7,671 nt of DNA, taken from positions 1-7,671 of the forward strand of contig JAUVCP010000090.1 in the NCBI GenBank assembly GCA_030590765.1, written 5' to 3'. Shown here piece after piece: positions 1 to 5,864 of this stretch. This DNA is from Flavobacteriaceae bacterium (lineage in GTDB: Bacteria > Bacteroidota > Bacteroidia > Flavobacteriales > Flavobacteriaceae). Below the pieces are notes generated by a model, which worked only from the letters and a program-made list of their open reading frames with translations, was not told the origin of the DNA and ran no database searches. Positions within the stretch are counted from its first letter, which is position 1. The number at the start of each line of letters is the position of its first letter. Position numbers and translations under genes: made by a program.

Positions 1-276
1 CCCGTTTTAGCAGGGCTAGCAATCAGTATTGAAATAAATCCACTATTATTTATGCTTCCAGCAACCATTGCCGGATCGTTAGCATTTATGTTACCTGTTG
101 CCACGCCACCAAATGCAATTGTATTTGGCACCAACCGTTTACATATCATTGATATGTCTAGAACAGGTTTCTTTTTAAACATTGTTGGGATTATTATTGT
201 TACACTTGCCACCTACTATTTAGGAACAATCATTTTTAATATTCAGTTAGACACAATTCCGTTATGGGTAAAATAA
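1..276 (+). CDS. DASS/SLC13-family sodium:carboxylate symporter, C-terminal part (5' end outside window)
   Basis: Frame 1 is open from the first base to the TAA at 274-276, giving 91 visible residues, so the start lies upstream of the window. The segment is strongly hydrophobic, with two or three membrane helices. Visible residues 26-41 read SLAFMLPVATPPNAIV, which fits the sodium:sulfate/dicarboxylate symporter signature (S-x2-F-x2-P-[LIVM]-[GSA]-x3-N-x-[LIVM]-V). In this family the motif lies in the second substrate/Na+-binding hairpin near the C-terminus. The last helix (about 59-80) is followed by a short tail, as expected for these inner-membrane carriers of succinate, citrate, sulfate or related anions. 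The substrate cannot be told from this fragment. The next gene begins inside the last 13 nt of this one, suggesting cotranscription. The family call is firm; the exact transport specificity is open. Confidence 0.88.
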   Translation, partial: PVLAGLAISIEINPLLFMLPATIAGSLAFMLPVATPPNAIVFGTNRLHIIDMSRTGFFLNIVGIIIVTLATYYLGTIIFNIQLDTIPLWVK

Positions 277-983
277 TTGATAGTGATATTTTCGGAAAAG
301 CCTTATTAGATTATCAATCAGGTAACTATACTGAAGATATTATTACACATTCAACTATTTCCGGTAAAGATGAGATGGAATTACCCTGGCTTTTTCGAAC
401 TTTTGATGAAATGCCTTTGCTGGAACAAACAGCCTTAAAAATATGTAAAGGGATAGTATTGGATGTTGGCTGCGGAGCAGGATCTCACAGCCTTTATCTG
501 CAAAAAAAGAATATTAAAGTAAAAGCTATCGATATTTCGGAAGGTGCTATTGAAGCCTGCTTCAAAAGAGGTGTGAAAAATGTCAAAGTTCAAAATATAT
601 GGGATATTAAAAATGATAAATATGATACTATTTTAGCCTTAATGAATGGTGTAGGAATTAGTGGTGATCTTGCAAATCTGACTCCATTTTTAAATCATTT
701 AAAAACCTTATTAACAATAAACGGACAAATAATTATGGATTCATCTGACGTAATTTATATGTATCAAGATGAATTTGGAGAATTTCATATTCCAAAATGG
801 AAAAACTATTATGGTGAAGTAACCTTTGAGTTTCAATATAAGAATGAATTTAGCGAAAAGTTCAAATGGCTTTTTGTTGCATTTGATATTTTACAAAAAC
901 ATGCAAAAGAAGCTGGTTTAGAATGTGAATTGATTAAAGAAGGTTACCATTATGATTATTTAGCAAGATTAAGTAAAAAATAA
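264..983 (+). CDS. Class I SAM-dependent methyltransferase
   Basis: This 239-residue protein is a Rossmann-fold methyltransferase. Motif I is VLDVGCGAGS (65-74), the glycine-rich SAM loop. The acidic residue of motif II is D90 in VKAIDIS, which should bind the ribose hydroxyls. A motif IV-like strand is YDTILALMNGVG (120-131), and a motif VI-like strand GQIIMDSS lies at about 154-161. It is most like small bacterial methyltransferases in which an N-terminal cap of about 60 residues precedes the SAM domain. The acceptor substrate cannot be deduced. The ATG at 264 overlaps the end of the upstream transporter gene by 13 nt in another frame, which suggests translational coupling. The protein has no signal peptide and should be cytoplasmic. 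After the stop, the next intact gene is about 320 nt away, so this gene probably ends its transcript. Confidence 0.88.
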   Translation: MGKIIDSDIFGKALLDYQSGNYTEDIITHSTISGKDEMELPWLFRTFDEMPLLEQTALKICKGIVLDVGCGAGSHSLYLQKKNIKVKAIDISEGAIEACFKRGVKNVKVQNIWDIKNDKYDTILALMNGVGISGDLANLTPFLNHLKTLLTINGQIIMDSSDVIYMYQDEFGEFHIPKWKNYYGEVTFEFQYKNEFSEKFKWLFVAFDILQKHAKEAGLECELIKEGYHYDYLARLSKK

Positions 984-1018
984 ACATCTCTATTGCTCTT
1001 TTTATGTTTCATATTAAC

Positions 1019-1251
1019 CTAACCCTCTGCTTTCACTTTTCTTTTTAGCCATACCAATAGTAAACAGGAGATCAATAATAGATTTCCCATCAAATAAAAA
1101 AATTCATTACAATAAGGAATACCCCAATAATCACAACTTCAAGTCCATTTGTTTTACTCTTTTCAATAAGGTGAACTATAGACATTTCCAATAAAAATAT
1201 ACCAATACAAAGTGCTGCAAAAGAGGAAACAAATTTAACATTAATGTTGTT
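1019..1251 (-). pseudogene. Frameshifted remnant of a small integral membrane protein
   Basis: The gap between the methyltransferase and DUF1684 genes is not empty. Read on the - strand from 1251, one frame gives a hydrophobic peptide (VKFVSSFAALCIGIF, then LEMSIVHLIEKSKTNG and LEVVIIGVFLIVMNFF) that stops at TGA 1092-1090. If one T is added to the run of seven at 1102-1096, the reading continues as YLMGNLLLISCLL, then LVWLKRKVKAEG, and ends at TAG 1021-1019. The repaired product is about 77 residues with three likely membrane helices and a positively charged tail, which is how a real membrane protein ends. There is no ATG at the 5' end, and TAA 1254-1252 lies just upstream in frame. The piece is therefore probably truncated as well as frameshifted. 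The family is not recognised. An AT-rich hydrophobic reading by chance is the main alternative, and a homopolymer sequencing error would explain the shift but not the missing start. Confidence 0.4.
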
Positions 1252-1278
1252 TTATATCCATTAGAAAAAGTAAATGAT

Positions 1279-1286
1279 TATATTTG
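1279..1286 (+). promoter_or_regulatory. Possible -7 promoter element (TAnnTTTG type)
   Basis: TATATTTG exactly fits the Bacteroidota -7 consensus TAnnTTTG used by the primary sigma factor. It lies 17 nt before the ATG at 1304, so transcription would begin about ten bases ahead of that codon. This would exclude the ATG at 1274 as the start. The nearest TTG upstream (1247-1249) is about 29 nt away, further than the usual -33 spacing, so the match may be chance in AT-rich DNA. Confidence 0.3.
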
Positions 1287-1303
1287 AGATAAATAATCTA
1301 CCA

Positions 1304-1909
1304 ATGAGAATTTTAATACTTGCAGTTTGCATATTATTTATAAATACCATTTATTCACAAGGAAATAAATCTACGAAAGATGCAATTAAGTTTCAAAAAA
1401 ATATAAATAAAGAATTCTCCAATAAAGAGAAAAGTCCATTAACCGACGATGACCTTAAACAGTTTAACGAATTAGATTTTTTCCCAATTGACACTAATTT
1501 TATTGTAATTGCCAATCTGAAGTTTCACAAAGACAGCAAAACTTTTAAAATGCAAACCACTACAGACAGGTTGCCCATTTATAAGATTTATGCTACAGCT
1601 TCATTTAATCTTAAAGGCAGAGAGTTTAATCTAAAAATATATCAAAACGTAAAACTAATACAAACTGCTGATTTTGAGGATTATCTATTCTTACCGTTTA
1701 CCGATAGAACCAATGGCAAAACTACCTATGGTGGAGGTAGATATATGGATCTAGAAATATCAGATGGAGACACTATCCTTATTGATTTTAATCAGACATA
1801 TAATCCATCATGTGCCTATAATGCAAAATATTCATGCCCTATTCCACCAAAAGCCAACCACCTAGATATTGATATTAACGCTGGAGTAAAAAAATATAAG
1901 GATCATTAA
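1304..1909 (+). CDS. Secreted DUF1684 domain protein
   Basis: The start at 1304 gives 201 residues opening with a clear signal peptide: MR, then a hydrophobic stretch, then IYSQG with likely cleavage near residue 19. An ATG at 1274 would add ten residues before the signal sequence and is less likely. The mature protein carries DUF1684 hallmarks. These are FNLKGREFNLKIYQN (101-115), LFLPFTDRTNGKTTYGGGRY (128-147), and the C-terminal block IDFNQTYNPSCAYN (160-173) followed by YSCPIPP (176-182). The paired cysteines C170 and C178 are within the block usually conserved. The protein should be exported across the inner membrane. The biochemical role of DUF1684 is not established. It stands alone on the + strand between a decayed gene and a convergent operon, so it probably has its own promoter. 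Confidence 0.88.
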   Translation: MRILILAVCILFINTIYSQGNKSTKDAIKFQKNINKEFSNKEKSPLTDDDLKQFNELDFFPIDTNFIVIANLKFHKDSKTFKMQTTTDRLPIYKIYATASFNLKGREFNLKIYQNVKLIQTADFEDYLFLPFTDRTNGKTTYGGGRYMDLEISDGDTILIDFNQTYNPSCAYNAKYSCPIPPKANHLDIDINAGVKKYKDH

Positions 1910-1920
1910 AAAAAATCCTT
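1898..1920. terminator. Weak hairpin between convergent genes, possible terminator
   Basis: AAGGAT (1898-1903) and ATCCTT (1915-1920) are perfect complements around an A-rich 11-nt loop. They lie where the rightward DUF1684 gene and the leftward DUF190 operon converge. The stem is only six pairs and there is no uninterrupted T-run directly after it (ACTTTTT follows at about 1928-1934). This is a candidate only. Confidence 0.25.
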
Positions 1921-1925
1921 GTAAA

Positions 1926-2276
1926 TTACTTTTTAACAGCAGTATATCTTATGATCTCTGCTTTTTCAACAGTAATCAAACCTCCTGAATTTGATAATTC
2001 AAACATTTTCTCAACTGTTTTTATAAAGTCTCTGATCTTATTTTCAACATCAATTACTTCAACAATCAAAGGAAAATCTTGAGAAATTGTAAATAATTTA
2101 GCTGAATTAATTTTTGAATTTGCACCAAATCCCATAATACCTTTTGTTACTGTAGCACCGGACAGACCATATTCTTTAGCTTTAAAAACAATTGCCTCGT
2201 ACAGCGGAATATTGCCCAACTTATTAGATTCACCAATAAATATTCTCAATAGTTTAGCATCAGAATTATTTTTCAT
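1926..2276 (-). CDS. DUF190 family (PII-like) protein
   Basis: This 116-residue protein matches DUF190, a small ferredoxin-like fold related to PII signalling proteins. Typical blocks are LLRIFIGESNKLGNIPLYEA (9-28), GLSGATVTKGIMGFG (37-51) and the C-terminal GGLITVEKAEII (98-109). It has no signal peptide or membrane segment. It is the last gene of the leftward operon, starting 2 nt after the crcB stop. In many genomes DUF190 genes lie beside or are fused to crcB, so a role linked to fluoride export is reasonable. By analogy with PII proteins it could be a regulator or ligand sensor of the channel, but no direct function is established. The family call is firm; the functional link is inference from neighbourhood. 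Confidence 0.9.
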   Translation of the reverse strand: MKNNSDAKLLRIFIGESNKLGNIPLYEAIVFKAKEYGLSGATVTKGIMGFGANSKINSAKLFTISQDFPLIVEVIDVENKIRDFIKTVEKMFELSNSGGLITVEKAEIIRYTAVKK

Positions 2277-2278
2277 AA

Positions 2279-2650
2279 TTAAACCATTTTTATTAAAGTC
2301 ATACCCAAAAATACGGCTAATAAACCAAATAATATACTCACAGTTATATAACTAATACCATATAGATATTGACCTTCCTGTAACATAGACATAGTCTCTA
2401 AAGAAAAAGCTGAAAAAGTGGTAAATCCTCCACAAATTCCTGTTGCAAGAAATAACCTCCATTCAGGCGATAAATTAAACCTGTCGGTTAAACCAAAGAT
2501 AATTCCAATGATTAAACTACCTAAAATATTGACCGTTAAAGTACCATATGGATAAGTAGATAAAACTTTTGACTGAATAAAAAGCGTCATTAAATATCGA
2601 AGTATTCCTCCAATAAAACTCCCAATTCCAATCAATACAGCTATTCTCAT
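2279..2650 (-). CDS. crcB: Fluoride ion channel CrcB/Fluc
   Basis: This protein of 123 residues has four hydrophobic helices, the usual size for a single-domain Fluc subunit that works as a dual-topology dimer. Family motifs are all present. They are GSFIGGILRY near the N-terminus with conserved R19, YGTLTVNILGS (35-45) with N41 of the fluoride pathway, and GICGGFTTFSAF (71-82). The last supplies the two phenylalanines of the F- track (F79, F82) and the backbone site for the central Na+ (G74-T78). It lets fluoride leave the cytoplasm down its gradient and protects enzymes such as enolase. It lies 8 nt after the preceding gene and 2 nt before DUF190, so there is no room for a fluoride riboswitch directly upstream. 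Expression must come from the operon promoter or from an internal one inside the preceding gene. Confidence 0.95.
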   Translation of the reverse strand: MRIAVLIGIGSFIGGILRYLMTLFIQSKVLSTYPYGTLTVNILGSLIIGIIFGLTDRFNLSPEWRLFLATGICGGFTTFSAFSLETMSMLQEGQYLYGISYITVSILFGLLAVFLGMTLIKMV

Positions 2651-2658
2651 TCTACATC

Positions 2659-3768
2659 TTAATTTTCTCCGTTAAAAGTTATATCGTCAACATCAATCCA
2701 GTTCCATTTTCCGGTAATAGTTCCCTTGTTAAGAGTAACAATTCCCGGGTTTGATCTTACAATTGTTTTAAGGGTTGTTTCATCACAAAACAACAGTTCA
2801 AAATCTAAATTGTACTTATTCTTAATTTTAAGATAATCTTCATTTGTTGAAGCGGAAAAGCAATAAACGGTAAAGCCATTTTGCATTGCTTTATCGGATA
2901 CCTCTTTGATATTCAACCAACCTTTTTCATTTGACTTTTGAAGATTGTAGGATACAATAAGCATCAACCTTTCCTTTTTCATCAATTTATCAGTAATATC
3001 TTCCCCATCTGTCTCCATAGTGAAATCATGAATGGGAAGTTCATATCCCTTTTCAACAAGTCGTGTTTTTCTATCAACGAAAGTTGCTCCGTCTATATCC
3101 CACGGTTTTTCTTCTGTGGTAAAAACCTGATCTTTACCATTTACATTATAAACCCAAGTATCTTCATAAACTGCCTTGGCGGCACCTTCAGGGTAGATCA
3201 TTCCTTCCGGAATATTCTTACCAATTGCATAAGCTCTAAAATCAATAAGTGGCAAATGTTTTAAAACATGATAGGTGATGAAAATAAAAACCAATAAAGC
3301 TAAAACAGAAATCCTTTTTACAAATTTCTCAGAAATTACAGGCTGGATATCATAAACCCGGATAATTAAAAATATTACCAGTGCAATTAAAATAATGTTT
3401 TTATAAAATGTTTCCCATGGAGTTAATTGTACCGCATCTCCAAAACAGCCACAATCTGTAACTTTATCAAAATAAGCTGAATACCAGGTTAAAAACAGAA
3501 ATAAAACTGTTATAAAAAATAAACTCCACTCCGTAAATTTCTCATTAAAAACAACAAATAACATAACCCCTATCATGATCTCTGCCTAAATCATAACAAC
3601 AGAAAATTGTAATGCATATGGACTTAAAAATTCTATATTTAAAACATCCGCACCAAAATACTCTTCAAACTTATAAGAAGAACCTAAAGGGTCAACCAGT
3701 TTTACAAATCCCGAAAAGATAAAAGTGACTGAAACCAGAAATCTGGCTATTTGGGTAATGATATTCAT
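2659..3768 (-). pseudogene. BT_3928-type DoxX/thioredoxin-like membrane protein, interrupted by an in-frame TAG
   Basis: The reading starts at ATG 3768-3766 and ends at TAA 2661-2659. Both halves are in the same frame and would form about 369 residues, with a single amber codon at position 61 (TAG, 3588-3586). The N-terminal half shows the DoxX-like start with FSGFVKLVDPLGSSYKFEEY (18-37). After the stop come AEIMIGVMLF, further membrane helices (about 81-97, 122-137, 152-168) and the diagnostic DCGCFGD (105-111). The C-terminal part, from about 245, looks like a thioredoxin fold without a CxxC site. No frameshift is present and both sides look well conserved, so the change is recent, recoded, or a sequencing error. 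Restarting at ATG 3576-3574 would give a protein lacking the first helix. The gene lies 6 nt after DUF1599 and 8 nt before crcB, within one operon. The molecular role of the family is not established; involvement in envelope redox or quinone chemistry would be speculation. Confidence 0.8.
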
Positions 3769-3774
3769 ATTGAT

Positions 3775-4320
3775 TTAGTCTTGATTATCACTCATTAAAA
3801 TTAAAGCAAAAATGGCATAATTGATCATATCCTGATAATTGGCATCAATTCCTTCAGAAACAATTGTTTTCCCTTTGTTATTTTCTATTTGTTTTACACG
3901 AAGTAATTTTTGTAATATCAGATCTGTTAAAGAACTTACACGCATTTCACGCCATGCTTCACCATAATCATGATTTTTATTCTCCATCAATGATTTTGTT
4001 TCTGCAATATGCTTATCATATAATTGAGAAGCATCTTCCACATCCATATCAGGTTGATCTGCAACCCCTTTTTCAAATTGAATCAATGCCATTATTGAAT
4101 AATTAATAATTCCAATAAATTCAGGTATTTCATCTTCTTCAACTTTTCTTACATTATTTTCCTGAAGTTGTCTGATTCTCTGAGCCTTGATAAAAATTTG
4201 ATCGGTTAAAGATGGTAACCGTAAAATACGCCATGCACTTCCGTAATCGGTCATTTTATCAACAAAAAGTGCTCGGCACTTAGCAGTTACTTTATCGTAT
4301 TGCTGAGATGTTTTTTGCAT
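3775..4320 (-). CDS. DUF1599 protein (Nmad1-like) with two tandem domains
   Basis: This 181-residue soluble protein consists of two copies of the same all-helical domain. The first (about 8-82) has DYGSAW (25-30), SLTD (37-40) and INYSIMALI (72-80). The second (about 101-175) has DYGEAW (118-123), SLTD (130-133) and INYAIFALI (166-174), an offset of about 93 residues. This tandem form is the usual DUF1599 architecture in Bacteroidota. The domain has also been described as 'nucleotide modification associated domain 1' because single copies occur beside base-modifying enzymes in phages. The conserved Asp-Tyr-Gly and Trp residues suggest a shared ligand site, but no activity is known for the chromosomal form. 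It is the first gene of the leftward operon, read from the divergent region at 4321-4437, and is followed after 6 nt by the BT_3928-type gene, its habitual partner in the phylum. Confidence 0.9.
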   Translation of the reverse strand: MQKTSQQYDKVTAKCRALFVDKMTDYGSAWRILRLPSLTDQIFIKAQRIRQLQENNVRKVEEDEIPEFIGIINYSIMALIQFEKGVADQPDMDVEDASQLYDKHIAETKSLMENKNHDYGEAWREMRVSSLTDLILQKLLRVKQIENNKGKTIVSEGIDANYQDMINYAIFALILMSDNQD

Positions 4321-4437
4321 ATATATATTTAAAAAAGGTGTTTTACTAATTTTTTTAATCGAAACGAATTTATAAAAAATCTAATGAAATAATAGTTTTC
4401 GATTGTTTATTTTTACAAAAGTTTTAAAATATAAAGT
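4321..4437. promoter_or_regulatory. Divergent promoter region between the DUF1599 and LOG operons
   Basis: These 117 nt separate the starts of two operons running in opposite directions and must hold promoters for both. The stretch is very AT-rich. No exact TAnnTTTG element was found on either strand; one-mismatch versions occur on the + strand (TAGTTTTC near 4393, TATTTTTA near 4409). The base run before the LOG start is A-rich (TAAAATATAAAGT type) with no Shine-Dalgarno sequence, as is normal in this phylum. The promoter positions are therefore not resolved. Confidence 0.55.
4357..4404. repeat. Spaced 8-bp inverted repeat in the divergent promoter region
   Basis: AATCGAAA (4357-4364) and its exact complement TTTCGATT (4397-4404) are separated by 32 nt, placing the arm centres 40 bp apart, about four helical turns. 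The arms contain CG, which is scarce in this AT-rich stretch. They could be paired operator half-sites that control both operons. A chance match cannot be excluded. Confidence 0.3.
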
Positions 4438-5022
4438 ATGCAACGAATAGCTGTTTTTTGTGGTTCAAGTATCGGTTTCAAACCAGATTATGCCATGGAC
4501 GCTAGAAAAGTGGGGGAATTTTTTGCCAAAAAAAATATTGGCTTGGTTTATGGCGGAGGAAAAATTGGAATGATGGGTGTTTTGGCAGATACCATTATGG
4601 AAAACAATGGAGAAGTAATAGGAGTAATTCCAAATTTATTGCGGCATGAAGAAGTTGCTCATACCAAGATCACAAGAATGATCGTGACAAAAAAAATGTC
4701 AAAAAGAAAAGTGAAGATAAGCAAAATGGTGGATGGATATATTGCTCTTGCAGGTGGTTATGGTACCTTAGATGAAATATTTGAAGCACTAACACTTGGA
4801 CAATTAGGTATAGAGAATAAGCCAGTAGGCATTTTAAATACAAATGGTTTTTTTACTCCAACTTTAAATCAATTAGATCATATGGTAAAAGAAGGTTTTT
4901 TAAAACAAAGCAATAGAGACATGCTTTTGGTAAGTGATAAAATTGAAGACCTGATCTTAAAAATGGAGAATTATCAGGCTCCTAAAGTGAGTAAAGTTGT
5001 AAATACAGTTGCTAGCAGATAA
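4438..5022 (+). CDS. LOG family (TIGR00730) phosphoribohydrolase
   Basis: This 194-residue Rossmann-like protein is of the LOG ('lysine decarboxylase-like') family, whose members cleave nucleoside 5'-monophosphates such as AMP or N6-modified AMP to the base and ribose 5-phosphate. Visible motifs are the N-terminal IAVFCGSS (4-11), the glycine loop VYGGGKIGMMG (37-47), MSKRK (87-91) with the catalytic-type Arg-Lys pair, and AGGYGTLDE (105-113). The last corresponds to the family's PGGxGTxxE with alanine in place of the first proline; the glycines, threonine and glutamate are kept. Length is normal for the family. It opens the rightward operon, and folP starts 10 nt after its stop. Whether it makes cytokinin-like bases or simply salvages nucleotides cannot be told. 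The old name 'lysine decarboxylase' should not be used. Confidence 0.92.
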   Translation: MQRIAVFCGSSIGFKPDYAMDARKVGEFFAKKNIGLVYGGGKIGMMGVLADTIMENNGEVIGVIPNLLRHEEVAHTKITRMIVTKKMSKRKVKISKMVDGYIALAGGYGTLDEIFEALTLGQLGIENKPVGILNTNGFFTPTLNQLDHMVKEGFLKQSNRDMLLVSDKIEDLILKMENYQAPKVSKVVNTVASR

Positions 5023-5032
5023 GAAAACCAAC

Positions 5033-5863
5033 ATGAAAAGTATCAATTGTAAAGGAAAATTAATTGATTTGACCAGCCCAAAGGTGATGGGGATTTTAAA
5101 TCTTACCCCGGATTCATTTTACGATGGTGGAAAATATAAATCCGAAAAGGATATTCTTCAACAAACTGAAAAAATGATATTAGAAGGTGCAACTTTTATA
5201 GATATTGGTGCTTACTCTTCAAGACCCGGAGCTATTCATATTAGTGAAGAAGAAGAGTTATCAAGATTGCTTCCTGTTTTAGAATTGATCCTCCAAAATT
5301 TTCCCAACTTATTGATTTCTATTGATACATTTAGAAGTAATATTGCTAAAATTGCTATTGAAACAGGCGCTTGTATGATCAATGATATTTCTGCAGGAAA
5401 TTTAGATGACAATATGTTTAAAACCATTGCAAGTTTACAGGTTCCTTATATAATAATGCATATGAAAGGAAATCCAAAAAATATGCAAACCAATGTTGAT
5501 TATAATAATCTGATCAATGATATTATTTATTATTTTTCAAAAAAAATAAATGAATTAAGAGCTTTGAATATAAATGATGTTATTATTGATGTTGGATTTG
5601 GCTTTAGTAAAACAATCGATCAAAATTATGAGTTGCTCAGCAATTTAAACCTTTTTAAATATCTAGAATTACCAATTTTAACTGGAGTATCAAGAAAATC
5701 AATGTTGTATAAATTTTTAAACATAACATCTAATGAAGCCTTAAATGCGACCAGTATTGCTAACACGATTGCTTTACAGCAAGGTACCAATATTTTAAGA
5801 GTTCACGATGTGAAAGAGGCCATACAAACAATTAAAATTTTAGAAAAAACCAACCTGATCTAA
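5033..5863 (+). CDS. folP: Dihydropteroate synthase
   Basis: This enzyme condenses 6-hydroxymethyl-dihydropterin pyrophosphate with p-aminobenzoate to give 7,8-dihydropteroate in folate synthesis, and is the sulfonamide target. The ATG at 5033 gives 276 residues, the normal length. A TTG at 5009 would overlap the previous gene and add eight residues without homology. The TIM-barrel motifs are complete: VMGILNLTPDSFYDGG (18-33), FIDIGAYSSRPGA (55-67), SIDTFR (96-101), MINDISAGN (115-123), IIMHMKGNP (140-148), IDVGFGFSK (185-193), LTGVSRKS (216-223) and the terminal RVHDV (256-260). The loop form GAYSSRPGA is common in Bacteroidota, where other bacteria often have GGESTRPGA. It is the second gene of the rightward operon, and the lipoprotein gene begins 1 nt after its stop. 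No key residue is missing, so it should be active. Confidence 0.96.
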   Translation: MKSINCKGKLIDLTSPKVMGILNLTPDSFYDGGKYKSEKDILQQTEKMILEGATFIDIGAYSSRPGAIHISEEEELSRLLPVLELILQNFPNLLISIDTFRSNIAKIAIETGACMINDISAGNLDDNMFKTIASLQVPYIIMHMKGNPKNMQTNVDYNNLINDIIYYFSKKINELRALNINDVIIDVGFGFSKTIDQNYELLSNLNLFKYLELPILTGVSRKSMLYKFLNITSNEALNATSIANTIALQQGTNILRVHDVKEAIQTIKILEKTNLI

Positions 5864-5864
5864 C

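Noticed and set aside
1274..1303. Upstream ATG for the DUF1684 protein
   Set aside because: It would place ten polar and mixed residues before a well-formed signal peptide, and a possible -7 element overlaps this stretch.
2651..2658. Fluoride riboswitch before crcB
   Set aside because: Only 8 nt separate crcB from the preceding stop, and no riboswitch-like fold was recognised in the adjoining coding DNA.
2938..3264. Open frame of about 108 codons on the + strand
   Set aside because: It lies wholly opposite the conserved BT_3928-type coding sequence, has no family motif, and its composition is that of an antisense shadow.
3577..3588. Frameshift in the BT_3928-type gene
   Set aside because: The two halves are 192 nt apart from start to start, a multiple of three. 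The break is a nonsense codon, not a shift.
3864..4106. Open frame of about 80 codons on the + strand
   Set aside because: It is antisense to the DUF1599 gene, whose two domain copies are plainly the real coding sequence.
5236..5427. Open frame of about 63 codons on the - strand
   Set aside because: It is antisense to folP between conserved motifs and has no supporting features.
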